A DNA stretch of 64,000 bases from CAWIOX01 sp963837775 (GTDB lineage: Bacteria; Pseudomonadota; Gammaproteobacteria; Burkholderiales; Burkholderiaceae_D): positions 18,947 through 82,946 of the forward strand of contig CAWIOX010000003.1 in NCBI GenBank assembly GCA_963837775.1. Direction: 5' to 3'. Below are positions 9,266 to 18,897 of the stretch, piece after piece. A model generated the notes under the pieces. It saw nothing but the letters and a program-made list of their open reading frames with translations, did not search any database and was not told the DNA's origin. Both the position numbers and the translations under genes were made by a program. The first letter of the stretch is position 1. Every line of letters begins with the position of its first letter.

Positions 9266-9343
9266 CGGACGCTGCCCGCGCCGCGAGCGGCAGTCGGCAG
9301 CTGCATCGAAAACTGTTCTTCCACACCCATAATCCATCCTTAT

Positions 9344-9424
9344 CCGGGGAGTATCACCAAAAACAGTGGCATCCCCGCTTGATTTCATTGCCATTCAAAA
9401 AATACATGGCGGAGTATATTTTTA
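9344..9424 (+). repeat. Dispersed intergenic repeat, copy C
   Basis: Full but diverged copy: CGGGGAGTATC at the left, core TCCCCGCTTGAT, TCATTGCC, then AAAAAATACATGGCGGAG at the right. It lies between the thioesterase and the Dabb gene and marks the upstream limit of the thioesterase. Confidence 0.75.
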
Positions 9425-9436
9425 ACGCATGCGCGC

Positions 9437-9739
9437 TCAGACAGCGTAATCCATGCACTGGCGGGCACAGCAGATCGCGCCGATGAAGGGCTTGATCGCC
9501 GCATGCTGCGGATGGCTCTGGTACGCATCGAGCGCAGCCTGGTCGGCAAATTCCGAATACAGCACCACGTCATAGGTCGCTTCCAGGCCCGGTTGCGCCA
9601 GCGCCGCCTCGAAAGCGAACATGCCGGGCACGATGTCGCGGCAGCCGTCCAACAAGGCCTTCATCTGCGCGGCGTTGGCGGCCTTGTCGGCCCCTTCCGC
9701 ATGGTCCTTCAGTTGCCACATCACAATATGCTTGATCAT
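9437..9739 (-). CDS. Dabb family stress-responsive alpha/beta-barrel protein
   Basis: A 100-residue dimeric alpha+beta barrel protein of the Dabb family, recognised by the opening IKHIVMWQLK, the YDVVLYSEFAD strand-helix and the HPQHAAIKPFI segment. Family members are stress-linked or act as small catalytic barrels; no specific reaction can be assigned. No strong ribosome site is visible before ATG 9739. Confidence 0.87.
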   Translation of the reverse strand: MIKHIVMWQLKDHAEGADKAANAAQMKALLDGCRDIVPGMFAFEAALAQPGLEATYDVVLYSEFADQAALDAYQSHPQHAAIKPFIGAICCARQCMDYAV

Positions 9740-9908
9740 GATTATTCTTTCGCTCTGCTCAGGTTAACACTCCGAAGACAGGCAGTTTACCGGGTGTTTG
9801 GCTATCGGCCTATAGCACGCATAAAAAACCATATTTCCTGATTGAGCCCTTTGATCTCACTCAGCCCTGCGCAAGTTTTACGTAAGCTTGAAGTCGCAGA
9901 CTGAAAAA

Positions 9909-9924
9909 ACCGCTAAAAAAGCGG
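9909..9924 (+). promoter_or_regulatory. Small hairpin in 5' leader of transporter
   Basis: CCGC / GCGG arms flank an A-rich loop, followed by an A-rich leader and AAGGAG 6 bases before the transporter ATG. It is probably part of the untranslated leader; function is not evident. Confidence 0.35.
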
Positions 9925-9952
9925 AATAAAAAATAAAATCAAGGAGACAGTC

Positions 9953-11642
9953 ATGGCAACTGCGGCGTCAGCGGCAGCGGCACAGGCAGCGCTTGCTGCC
10001 AGCCGCGGCATCGGCCCGGAGGAGCGCAAAGTCATTTTCGCCTCCTCGCTGGGCACCGTATTCGAGTGGTACGATTTCTATCTGTACGGCGCGCTGGCGC
10101 CGATCATCGCCAGGCAGTTTTTCTCCGGCGTGGACGAGAATACCGGTTTCATCTTCGCGTTGCTGGCATTTGCCGCCGGCTTCATCGTGCGGCCGTTCGG
10201 CGCGCTGCTGTTCGGCCGCCTGGGCGACATGATCGGACGCAAATACACCTTTTTGATCACGATCCTGATCATGGGCGCGTCGACCTTCATCGTCGGCCTG
10301 CTGCCCAGCTACGCGGCGATCGGCATCGCCGCGCCGATCGTGCTGATCTCGCTGCGCATCCTGCAAGGGCTTGGCGCTGGGCGGCGAATACGGCGGCGCG
10401 GCCACCTATGTCGCCGAACATGCGCCGCACGGCAAGCGCGGCGCTTTCACTTCGTGGATACAGACCACGGCCACCCTGGGTTTGCTGCTGTCGCTGCTGA
10501 TCATCATGAGCATACGCAGCGCGGTCGGCGAGGATTCCTTCGGCGACTGGGGCTGGCGCGTGCCGTTTCTGGTATCGGTGTTCTTGCTCGCGGTCTCGGT
10601 CTGGATCCGCCTGTCGATGAACGAATCGCCGGCGTTCGCCAGGATGAAGGCGCAAGGCCGCACCTCGAAGGGGCCGCTGACCGAATCCTTCGGCCGCTGG
10701 AAAAACCTGAAACTGGTGATCCTGGCGCTGCTCGGCCTGACCGCGGGCCAGGCCGTGGTCTGGTACACCGGCCAGTTCTATGCGCTGTTTTTCCTGACCC
10801 AAACCCTGAAGGTCGATGGCCAGACTGCCAACTTGCTGATCGCGGCGTCGCTGGTGCTGGGCACGCCCTTCTTCATCCTGTTCGGCACGCTGTCGGACAA
10901 GATCGGCCGCAAGCCGATCATCATGGCGGGCTGCCTGATTGCGGCGCTGAGCTATTTTCCGATCTTCAAGGCGCTGACGCATTACGCCAATCCGGCACTG
11001 GAAGCCGCGCAGCGCAGCGCACCGGTGGCCGTCACTGCCGATCCTGACGACTGCCATTTCCTGTTCAACCCGACCGGCGCCAAGAAGTTCAATTCCTCCT
11101 GCGACATCGCCCGCACCGCGCTGACCAAGGCCTCGGTCAACTACACGACCGAAGCCGGGCCGGCCGGCGCGCTTGCCGCCATCAGCGTCGGCGACCAGAC
11201 CATCAACGGCTTTGACGCCCGCGGCCTGTCGGATGAAGAAGCCCAGGCCAGAGGCGCTGCCTTCACCAAAACCGTGTCGCAAGCGGTCAAGGCAGCCGGC
11301 TACCCCAGCAAGGCCGATCCGGCGCAGATCAACAAGGGCATGATCCTGCTGCTGCTGTTCATCCTGGTGCTGTATGTGACGATGGTGTACGGCCCGATTG
11401 CGGCGATGCTGGTCGAGATGTTTCCGACCCGCATCCGCTACACCTCGATGTCATTGCCCTATCACATCGGCAACGGCTGGTATGGCGGTCTTTTGCCGAC
11501 CACCGCGTTTGCGCTGGTGGCGTTCAAGGGCGATATTTACTACGGCCTGTGGTATCCGGTCATCATCGCGCTGATGACCTTCGTGATCGGCATGTTGTGC
11601 ATCAGGGAAACCAGGGATAACGACATCTACGCTGCCGACTGA
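9953..11642 (+). pseudogene. MHS-family MFS transporter, one frameshift
   Basis: Metabolite:H+ symporter of the MHS branch of the MFS (shikimate, citrate, proline/betaine type). Diagnostic motifs are TVFEWYDFYLYG in helix 1, RPFGALLFGRLGD and GRK in the loop 2-3 signature, LGGEYGGAATYVAEH, and the second DKIGRKP repeat. An unusual ~100-residue insert lies between helices 8 and 9, including the CDIARTAL region. An extra T near 10371 (CTTGGCGCTG where CTGGCGCTG fits) shifts the frame. Removing it gives one continuous ~560-aa protein. AAGGAG precedes ATG 9953. The indel may be a sequencing error, in which case the transporter is functional; the substrate is not evident. Confidence 0.85.
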
Positions 11643-11674
11643 GGCGACTGCCGGTCGAAACCCGCAATAAAAAA

Positions 11675-11699
11675 CCGCCGGCATGACTGATGCCGGCGG
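11675..11699. terminator. Bidirectional terminator, transporter / serA
   Basis: A perfect 10-bp stem (CCGCCGGCAT / ATGCCGGCGG) with loop GACTG. T-rich sequence follows on the plus strand and an A-run precedes it, giving a T-run on the minus strand. It serves the convergent transporter and serA. Confidence 0.85.
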
Positions 11700-11723
11700 C
11701 TTTCTCATTTCTTTGCATGTCGC

Positions 11724-12923
11724 TTACAGCAACTGGCAGCGTATCGTGGCCGGCGCACTGCGCAGCTGCACGATCAGCTCCTCGCTGATCGGCACATCCA
11801 GATCGGTGATCGCATAGCCCAGTTCGCCGCGCGTCTGCAGTTGTTGCGCGACGATGTTCAGGCCGTGATCGGCAAACACCGCATTCATGCGGGCAATCAC
11901 GCCCGGTTCGTTATGGTGGATATGCAGAATCCGGCTCTGCACTTCCTTGTCCAGATGGGCGATTTCAGGGAAATTGACGGCCGAGCGGGTGGTGCCGCTG
12001 CGCAGGAAGCGCGCCAGCTTGTCGGCCACTTCATGGCCGATGTTTTCCTGCGCTTCCTCGGTGCTGCCGCCGATATGCGGCGTCAGGATCACATTGTCCA
12101 GCCCGCGCAAGGGCGAGATGAATTCCTCTTTCTCGCCGCTCGGCTCGACCGGAAACACGTCCAGCGCCGCGCCCGCCAGTTTGTTCTGCTGCAACGCATC
12201 GTGCAGCGCGTCGATGTCCACCACTCCGCCGCGCGAGGCATTGATCAGCACCGCCGACGGCTTCATGCAGGCCAGGCGTGCGCTGTTGATCATGTTTTCG
12301 GTTGCGCTGCCGCCCGGCACATGCAGCGTCACCACATCGGCTTGCCGCAACAGATTTTCCAGGCTGGCCTGCGGCTTTGCATTACCCAAAGGCAATTTAT
12401 TTTCAGGGTCGAAATAGCACACCCGCATGCCGACGCTTTCAGCCAGGATGCCCACCTGCTTGCCGATATTGCCGTAACCGATGATGCCGAGCACCTTGTT
12501 GCGCACTTCATAAGCGCCCTGGGCATTCTTGTCCCATTGCCCGCGATGGGCCTTGGCATTTTTTTCCGGAATCCGCCGCAGCAGCAATATCGCCTGCGCG
12601 ATCACCAGTTCCGCCACCGAACGGGTATTCGAGTACGGCGCATTGAATACCGGAATCCCGCGTACTGCAGCGGCGTTCAGGTCGACCTGATTGGTGCCGA
12701 TGCAAAAACAGCCGATGACCTGCAGCTTCGGCAGCGCATCCAGCACCGCTGCGGTGATTTGTGTGCGTGAGCGGATGCCGACCGCGCTGGCATCGGCCAG
12801 GGCATCGATCAATTCCTGCCCCGCCAGCGAGGTCGTGATTTCCCTGACTTCGGTAAAGCCCTGCGCCTTCAGCAGTGCGGTGGCATTCGGGTGGATTTTC
12901 TCCAGTAGGACGATTTTTGACAT
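11724..12923 (-). CDS. serA: D-3-phosphoglycerate dehydrogenase
   Basis: Oxidises 3-phosphoglycerate with NAD+, the first step of serine synthesis. The ~399-aa protein has the split substrate-binding domain, the Rossmann motif GYGNIGKQVG, the ASRGG loop, the catalytic pair region DVFPVEP and LTPHIGGSTEEAQ, and a C-terminal ACT domain (HHNEPGVIARMN) that normally binds serine for feedback inhibition. GGAGGTGG lies 5 bases before ATG 12923, excluding the GTG at 12929. It converges with the transporter through a shared terminator. Confidence 0.95.
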   Translation of the reverse strand: MSKIVLLEKIHPNATALLKAQGFTEVREITTSLAGQELIDALADASAVGIRSRTQITAAVLDALPKLQVIGCFCIGTNQVDLNAAAVRGIPVFNAPYSNTRSVAELVIAQAILLLRRIPEKNAKAHRGQWDKNAQGAYEVRNKVLGIIGYGNIGKQVGILAESVGMRVCYFDPENKLPLGNAKPQASLENLLRQADVVTLHVPGGSATENMINSARLACMKPSAVLINASRGGVVDIDALHDALQQNKLAGAALDVFPVEPSGEKEEFISPLRGLDNVILTPHIGGSTEEAQENIGHEVADKLARFLRSGTTRSAVNFPEIAHLDKEVQSRILHIHHNEPGVIARMNAVFADHGLNIVAQQLQTRGELGYAITDLDVPISEELIVQLRSAPATIRCQLL

Positions 12924-13050
12924 AGCCACCTCCAGGCAATTAAAGATTTATTTAATATGCATATTATGTCATAACAACCGAAAAACCTTTGTCGATCATA
13001 AACTGCCCTGCTTCAGCTAATGCAAGAGACCCGCAAGACATTGCGCAAAC

Positions 13051-13941
13051 TCAATGCATTTGGGCAGCTGTCGCCAGCAGCCATTTGAACACGATTTCGA
13101 CTGCCGGCGTGCGCGGCGTCAGTCGCGAGCGCATCAGCCACAAGCTGGGCAAGGGGAAGGTCGGAATTTGCTGCAAGCGCATCACCCGTCGCTGCCTGAG
13201 CGCGGTGTCGGCCAGCAACAGCGACACCATCGCGATGCCGAGTTCCTGCTCTGCCGCATTGAGCAGCAAACGCGGATCGTCGACGGTGATGCTGCGCAGC
13301 GGCGAGACCTTGTCCGGAACATAGTCGGCCAGCCAGGGCGCCCAATCGGGGCGGTGTTCATCCATGATCAGGGGCGTCGTCGTCAACAGCTCCGGCACCG
13401 GCAGATGCTGCAAGCGCTGCGCCAGTGCGGGTCCGCAGACTGCAACCGCAATATCGTCCAGCAGCGGCACGGCTTCCAGCTCGTCGCTTTGCAAGGCCGT
13501 GGCGGAGATGATCAGGTCGACGTCGATCCGGTCGATTTCCCGCAGTTCTTCCTTGGTGATGAACCATATTTCCATGCCGGGGTGCACGGCCTTCAATGCC
13601 GGCAGCCGTGGCATCAGCCAGCCATCGGCAAAGTCCGACGGGCAGGCGATGATCACCGAATCCTGATTGCGATACGGTTCGATGCGCTCCCGCCCCTCCC
13701 GCAAGGTCTTCAGGGTATTGCGCACCGTTACGCTGAACAGCTCGCCGGCGGAGGTCAGCTTCACGCCGCGTCCGACCCGGCGAAACAGCGCCTGCCCGAC
13801 CCATTCTTCCAGATTCTGGATTTGATGGCTGATGGCGGACTGCGTCAGCGACAGCTCGACCGCCGCACGCGACAGTCCGCCCAGCCGGGCTGCGGCTTCG
13901 AACGCGAGCAGGCTTTGCAGCGGGGGCAAGCGATTTTGCAT
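13051..13941 (-). CDS. LysR-type regulator (GcvA-like), next to agmatinase
   Basis: A 296-residue LysR activator/repressor. The N-terminal winged helix (FEAAARLGGLSRAA, SQSAISHQIQ-like) is followed by a periplasmic-binding-like effector domain. The opening LPPLQSLLAFEAAARLG and the LFRRVGRGVKLT wing are those of GcvA-like regulators. It is divergent from the agmatinase gene across 136 bases that hold a 12-bp palindrome, so it probably regulates that gene and itself. The effector is unknown; an amine or guanidino compound is a guess from context. Confidence 0.9.
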   Translation of the reverse strand: MQNRLPPLQSLLAFEAAARLGGLSRAAVELSLTQSAISHQIQNLEEWVGQALFRRVGRGVKLTSAGELFSVTVRNTLKTLREGRERIEPYRNQDSVIIACPSDFADGWLMPRLPALKAVHPGMEIWFITKEELREIDRIDVDLIISATALQSDELEAVPLLDDIAVAVCGPALAQRLQHLPVPELLTTTPLIMDEHRPDWAPWLADYVPDKVSPLRSITVDDPRLLLNAAEQELGIAMVSLLLADTALRQRRVMRLQQIPTFPLPSLWLMRSRLTPRTPAVEIVFKWLLATAAQMH

Positions 13942-13965
13942 GATATTAAAAAAACTAATGAATTA

Positions 13966-13977
13966 ATCGATATCGAT
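13966..13977. promoter_or_regulatory. Candidate LysR operator (ATCGATATCGAT)
   Basis: A perfect 12-bp palindrome in the AT-rich gap between the divergent LysR gene and agmatinase gene, where a LysR regulator would be expected to bind. No T-N11-A site was verified beyond this. Confidence 0.4.
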
Positions 13978-14077
13978 CATTTTACATCGCCAGCTTTCCC
14001 CTGCAATATGACTTAGCCGACAGCACAGCATTTATTAAATGTTAGAAATATTAATGAAACAACCTGGAGAAATAGCA

Positions 14078-15100
14078 ATGAACTCGATCATCAAGGGCGA
14101 CAGCGCCATTCGCAGCACCTCGTTGTACGGAAGTCACACTGAAAACACCTATGCCGGCGTGCTCAGCTTCATGCGGCGCAAGTACAGCCGCGACCTGAGC
14201 GGCGTCGATGTCGCGGTGTCTGGCATCCCGCTCGATCTTGCGACCACTTTCAGGCCGGGAGCCCGCCTCGGACCGGCCGCAGTGCGCGCCGCCAGCGTGC
14301 AATTGTCGGAACTGCTGGCTTTCCCTTGGGGCTTCGATCCGTTTGAAGATCTGGCCGTGATCGACTACGGCGACTGCTGGTTCGATGCGCACAATCCGCT
14401 GACGATCCACGCCAGCATCGTCGAACATGCGCGCACCATCCTGGCCAGCGGCGCCAAGATGCTGACCTTCGGCGGCGACCATTACATCACCTACCCGCTG
14501 CTGAAGGCCCATGCGGAAAAATACGGCAAGCCGCTGTCGCTGATCCATTTCGATGCCCATTGCGATACCTGGCCCGACGACAGCCCTGATTCGCTGAACC
14601 ACGGCAGCATGTTTTACAAGGCGGTCAAGGATGGCCTGATCGACCCGGCAACTTCGGTCCAGGTCGGCATCCGCACCTGGAACGACGACTTCATGGGCAT
14701 CAACATCCTGGATGCGCCCTGGGTGCATGCGAACGGGCCGCAGGCGACGCTGGAGAAGATCCTGTCCATCGTCGGCGACCGGCCGACCTACCTGACCTTC
14801 GATATCGACTGCCTCGACCCGGCGTTTGCCCCCGGCACCGGCACGCCGGTGGCCGGCGGGCTGAGTAGCGCACAGGCGCTGGCGATCATCCGCGGCATGG
14901 GGCCGGTCAATCTGGTCGGGATGGACGTCGTCGAAGTATCGCCGCCGTTCGATCAAAGCGAAATCACCGCACTGGCTGCCGCGCATATTGCGGCCGACTT
15001 GCTGTGCGTGCTGCGCAACCAAAAACTGGCCGGGTGCAAGGATCAAGCCCAGCAATGCATGCAACAAGCGCTGGCGACGACCGGTAAACCGCAGGCCTGA
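14078..15100 (+). CDS. speB: Agmatinase-family ureohydrolase
   Basis: Binuclear manganese ureohydrolase that releases urea from agmatine or a related guanidino compound. Metal-binding motifs are complete: GGDHYITYP, DAHCDTW and DIDCLDPAFAPGTG. The 340-aa length is normal. CTGGAGA 8 bases before ATG 14078 decides the start over an in-frame ATG at 14039. Neighbouring LysR, aminotransferase and PuuA-like genes suggest a guanidine/polyamine degradation route. Guanidinobutyrase or guanidinopropionase are alternatives that sequence alone does not exclude. Confidence 0.88.
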   Translation: MNSIIKGDSAIRSTSLYGSHTENTYAGVLSFMRRKYSRDLSGVDVAVSGIPLDLATTFRPGARLGPAAVRAASVQLSELLAFPWGFDPFEDLAVIDYGDCWFDAHNPLTIHASIVEHARTILASGAKMLTFGGDHYITYPLLKAHAEKYGKPLSLIHFDAHCDTWPDDSPDSLNHGSMFYKAVKDGLIDPATSVQVGIRTWNDDFMGINILDAPWVHANGPQATLEKILSIVGDRPTYLTFDIDCLDPAFAPGTGTPVAGGLSSAQALAIIRGMGPVNLVGMDVVEVSPPFDQSEITALAAAHIAADLLCVLRNQKLAGCKDQAQQCMQQALATTGKPQA

Positions 15101-15103
15101 CAC

Positions 15104-15134
15104 GCAACTGGCAGCCGGACTGGCTGCTAGTTGC
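15104..15134. terminator. Hairpin terminator, agmatinase / GntR
   Basis: 13-bp stem with one G-T pair (GCAACTGGCAGCC / GGCTGCTAGTTGC). It overlaps the stop codon of the convergent GntR gene and follows the agmatinase stop by a few bases. Confidence 0.65.
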
Positions 15135-15774
15135 ACACCGTTTTCAGATACTGCCCGGCATAAAACATGTCCTGCTCGATCGCGCGCCGCACTGCGGCGC
15201 CGTCGCGCTGCTGCAGCGCGGCCATCACGTCTTCGTGCGCATCATTCAACTTCAGCGCGAAACGGCCGTCTTCGAACAGCTGGTTCGAAATCGGCCCCAC
15301 CTTCAGCCAGACGGTTTCTATCAGCTCCATCAACAAAGGCGAACCGCTGGCCCGGTACAGCGTGACGTGGAATTCTTCATTGGCTTCCAGATAGGCTTTC
15401 GCATCCTGCGCGGCGATCGCGCTTGCCATCTGCTGCGTCAGTGCCGCCATCCTGGCGATGTCGGCATCGGTCATCCGATAGGCGCCCTGCTCGGCCGCCT
15501 GCCCTTCCAGCAGCAGACGGGTTTGCAGGATGTCGTCGAACTGGGCCCGGTTCAGCTTGGGCACCACCACCCCGCAGTTGGGGATGTTGATCAACGCGCC
15601 TTCGGCGGAAAGCCGCTGCAGCGCGGCCCGCACCGGCATGATGCCGACCCCCAGCTCATCCGCGACCTGCCTGATTTTCAGCCGTTCGCCGGGCAAGAAC
15701 CGCCCTACCGTCAACCATTGATGCAGCGTCTGGTAGGTTTTGTCCTGCATGGTCGGAAACATTTTTTCTTGCAA
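15127..15774 (-). CDS. GntR-family (FCD/FadR-type) transcriptional regulator
   Basis: A 215-residue repressor-type regulator. The N-terminal winged helix (GERLKIRQVADELGVGIMPV) is followed by an all-helical FCD effector domain with the usual metal/ligand residues (EFHVTLYRASG). Its start lies just upstream of the aminotransferase stop, so it may be the last gene of the PuuA-aminotransferase-GntR transcription unit. It probably senses an amino acid or polyamine breakdown product. The palindromes upstream of the puuA-like gene are candidate targets. Confidence 0.9.
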   Translation of the reverse strand: MQEKMFPTMQDKTYQTLHQWLTVGRFLPGERLKIRQVADELGVGIMPVRAALQRLSAEGALINIPNCGVVVPKLNRAQFDDILQTRLLLEGQAAEQGAYRMTDADIARMAALTQQMASAIAAQDAKAYLEANEEFHVTLYRASGSPLLMELIETVWLKVGPISNQLFEDGRFALKLNDAHEDVMAALQQRDGAAVRRAIEQDMFYAGQYLKTVCN

Positions 15775-15832
15775 AACAAGACCCCGTGAAATAGGTGGGA
15801 AAGGCGGGATTTTAACCGCTCCGGATCGATCG

Positions 15833-17235
15833 CTAACTGGCCAGTTGCTGCAGGCAATCGTCGAATGCCGCCAGCAAGCGGTCGATGTCCTGCGCCTGCG
15901 TGTGCGGGCATACCAGCATCATGTTGTGAAACGGCGTGATCAGCAGGCCGCGATTGAGCAGGAACAGATGGATGATCTGCTCCAGTTCGCCATCCAGGAT
16001 CAGTCCGGCGGCGCTGCCATCGGCCGGCGGCTGCTCTGAAAACTGGAATTCGGTGCGCGCGCCGACCTGGGTCACGCACCACGGCAGCCGGTGTCTGTGC
16101 GATGACGCTGCGCAAGCCGCTGGCCAGGCGATCGGCCAGCACGAACATCTGCGCATACGCGTCATCGGTCATCACCTCGGCCAGATTGGCGCGCATCGCC
16201 GCCATCGTCAGCATGTTCGCGGTCAAGGTGGTGCCGACGCCGGAATGGCCGGGCGGCGCCTGCCGCTTGGCCTGCTCGACCCGCGCCGCCAGATCGCCGG
16301 CTGAAGCCATATACCGCGCACGGCACGCCGCCGCCGACCGGCTTGCCGACCACCAGCGCATCCGGCTGCAGCCCGTGCAGGCGCGCATAGCCGCCCGGCC
16401 CGGAGCTGATGGTGTGGGTTTCGTCCAGCACCAGCAGCGTGCCGTGGCGGCGCAGGATGTCCTGCGCTGCCGCCCAATAGCCGGCTTGCGGCAACACCAT
16501 GCCGATATTGGTCATCACCGGCTCGGCCAGCACGCAGGCGACGTCGCCGGCCGCCAGCGCCGCATCGAGCGCGGCCAGATCGTTGAATTCCACCACCACC
16601 GTATTGGCAGTCAGGTCGACCACCTGCCCCAGCAGGCTGGCGCGCTGGCGCGGCTGGCCGTCGACCAGATCGACGAACACCTCGTCGACGGTGCCGTGGT
16701 AACAGCCGTTGAACACCAGTATCTTCGGCCGGCCGCTGGCGGCGCGCAGCCAGCGCAGCACGAAGCGGTTGGCGTCCGAAGCCGACAGCGCAAACTGCCA
16801 GACCGGCAAGCCGAAGCGCCGCGCCAGTTCCTCCGCGACCCAGACCGCATCTTCGGACGGCATCATCGCGCTGTAGCCGCGCGTGGCCTGCTGCGCCAGC
16901 GCGCGCGCGACCGGCTCCGGCGCATGGCCGAACATCGCGCCGGTGTCGCCCAGGCAGAAATCGACATAGCGGTGGCCATCGGCATCGGTCACCTGCGCGC
17001 CGCTGGCCTCCTGCACCGTCAGCGCAAACGGCGTCGACCAGTCGCTCATCCAGTGCAAGGGCACGCCGAACAGCATGTGTTCGGCGGCACGGCCGGCCAG
17101 CGCTTCGGAGCGCGGGTTGGCAGCCCTGAAAGCGGCGCGCTCGCGCTCGCGCAGCGCCTGCGCCCGGCCCCAAGCGATGCCGCGCCGGGTCGTTTTGTCG
17201 AGTTCCATGTCATTGCCGGTCGTTGAATTGCTCAT
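15833..17235 (-). pseudogene. Class-III PLP aminotransferase, two frameshifts
   Basis: Aspartate-aminotransferase-family, class III, related to glutamate-1-semialdehyde aminomutase. Seen in order: an N-terminal dimerisation part, VDFCLGDTGAMFGH, FNGCYHGTVDE, LDETHTISSGPGG (PLP-ring Asp) and VVGKPVGGG with the catalytic Lys. Extra C residues near 16310 and 16095 break the frame. With both removed, one ~465-aa protein ends at TAG 15833-15835 in family-like sequence (HNMMLVCPHTQ). No nonsense codons occur in the repaired frame, so sequencing error is likely. It probably transaminates a polyamine-derived or omega-amino substrate, given its neighbours. Confidence 0.82.
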
Positions 17236-17274
17236 TTCACGTCATCCGATCCTGTTTTTTAGCGTTCCGGACCT

Positions 17275-17356
17275 CAATAAATACTCCCACCTGTATTTTT
17301 TGAAGGCCAATGATATCGTGCGGGAAGCCATGTGTTTTTAGACATACCCCCACATA
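17275..17356 (-). repeat. Dispersed intergenic repeat, copy D
   Basis: Reverse-orientation full copy: ATACTCCCACCTGTATTTTT, GGCCAATGAT, core CGTGCGGGAA, then CATGTG and GACATACCCCC. It lies between the puuA-like stop and the aminotransferase start. Confidence 0.82.
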
Positions 17357-17371
17357 AACCTTGAAAATAAG

Positions 17372-18709
17372 TCACACCAGCAGCATCAGGTGCTCGCGCT
17401 CCCATGAACTGATGACCCGGCTGTAGGTCGCGAATTCCAGTTCCTTGACTTCGCAGAAGGCCTTCACGAACAGTTCGCCCAGCACTGCGCCCAGCGGCTG
17501 GCAGGCGCGCATGCGCACGATCGCGTCTTCCAGATTGCGCGGCAGTTCGTCATCGACATGCTCGGCACTGCCTGCGGTCGGTGCCGACGGCGACAATCCA
17601 TTCACCATGCCCAGGTAACCGCAGGCCAGCGTGGCCGCCATCGCCAGGTAGGGATTGACATCGACGCCGGGCACGCGGTTCTCGATGCGGCGGTTATCCG
17701 GCCCCGAGTTCGGAATCCGGATGCCGCAGCTGCGGTTGTCATAGCCCCAGCGCACATTGGTCGGCGCCGACATGAAGCGCGACAGGCGCCGGTACGAATT
17801 CACATACGGCGCGAACATCAGCATCGACTGCGGCACGTATTTTTCCAGACCGGCGAGATAACTGAAAAACAAGGTGCTGGCGCCGCCGTCCGGATCCGAG
17901 AAAATATTCCGCCCGCTCTGCACATCGACGATGCTCTGGTGGATGTGCATCGCGCTGCCCGGCTCCAGCTCCATCGGCTTGGCCATGAAGGTGGCGAAGA
18001 TGCCGTGCCTGAGCGCCGTTTCGCGCACCGCGCGCTTGAACAGGAACACCCGGTCCGCCAGTTCCAGCGCATCGCCATGCGAGAAATTGATCTCCATCTG
18101 GCCGGCGCCGGCTTCGTGGATCAGGGTCTCCACCCCCAGTTGATGGGTATTGCAGAACGACGACAGTTCGAGAAAGAATGGATCGAAATCGTTGACCGCA
18201 TCGATCGAATACGATTGCCGCCCCGACTCCGGCATGCCGGTGCGTCCCAGCGGCGGCGTCAGCGGCTGATGCGGGTTGCTGTTGCGCGCCACCAGATAAA
18301 ACTCCATTTCGGGCGCCACCACCGGCTGCCAGCCGCGCTCCGCATACAGCTGCAGCACGCGGCGCAACACCGCGCGCGGCGACAAGCCGACCGGGCTGCC
18401 GTCGAAATTCTGGCAATCGTGGATCACCAGCGCCACCGATTCGGCGGCCCAGGGCACGATCCGTATCGTGCCGGCATCCGGCACGCAGATCATGTCGGGA
18501 TCGGTCGGCCCCACATACGGGCCATTGTCGGGCTGCTCGCCGTTGACGGTATTGAGCAGCACGCTTTTCGGTATCCGCATTTCGCCGGCGGAGATGAACA
18601 GATCGCGCGGCAGGATCTTGCCGCGCGCAATGCCTGTCATGTCCGGGATCACGCATTCGACCTCGTGAATGTTTTTATTCCTTAGGAAATCATGCATCGC
18701 CTGTGTCAT
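17372..18709 (-). CDS. puuA: Glutamine-synthetase family protein (gamma-glutamylpolyamine synthetase-like)
   Basis: ATP-dependent ligase of the glutamine synthetase fold, probably joining glutamate to putrescine or another amine. 445 aa. Seen are the N-terminal beta-grasp, the metal-binding EMEFYL and HEAGAGQMEINF, the ATP-site MHIHQS, and the substrate-loop NRRIENRVPGVDVNPYL, where biosynthetic GlnA differs. The adenylylation loop Tyr of GlnA is absent, as in PuuA-like enzymes. GGAG lies 5 bases before ATG 18709, which excludes the upstream ATG at 18760. It is the first gene of a likely unit with the aminotransferase and GntR genes. Confidence 0.87.
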   Translation of the reverse strand: MTQAMHDFLRNKNIHEVECVIPDMTGIARGKILPRDLFISAGEMRIPKSVLLNTVNGEQPDNGPYVGPTDPDMICVPDAGTIRIVPWAAESVALVIHDCQNFDGSPVGLSPRAVLRRVLQLYAERGWQPVVAPEMEFYLVARNSNPHQPLTPPLGRTGMPESGRQSYSIDAVNDFDPFFLELSSFCNTHQLGVETLIHEAGAGQMEINFSHGDALELADRVFLFKRAVRETALRHGIFATFMAKPMELEPGSAMHIHQSIVDVQSGRNIFSDPDGGASTLFFSYLAGLEKYVPQSMLMFAPYVNSYRRLSRFMSAPTNVRWGYDNRSCGIRIPNSGPDNRRIENRVPGVDVNPYLAMAATLACGYLGMVNGLSPSAPTAGSAEHVDDELPRNLEDAIVRMRACQPLGAVLGELFVKAFCEVKELEFATYSRVISSWEREHLMLLV

Positions 18710-18779
18710 TTGGACTCCTTCATCTGGCTTGCTGCGCATAAGAGCTTGCCTGACGGACAAGCTGCACGCAGACTCGGCA

Positions 18780-18897
18780 ATTTGTGATCAAATCGGTAAG
18801 TAAGGCCGTGATTTGATCATATTTACAAAATTTAAGGAAGTTTTATTTCAATTTAGCTTATTTTAAAATGAAAATATTGATATATTTGATCAAATAT
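18780..18897. promoter_or_regulatory. TTTGATCAAA-type operator cluster upstream of puuA-like gene
   Basis: AT-rich upstream region with three related sites: TGTGATCAAATC, GATTTGATCATA, and a perfect 16-bp palindrome ATATTTGATCAAATAT (18882-18897). This is a likely binding region for the local GntR or LysR regulator and the puuA-like promoter. Confidence 0.5.
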
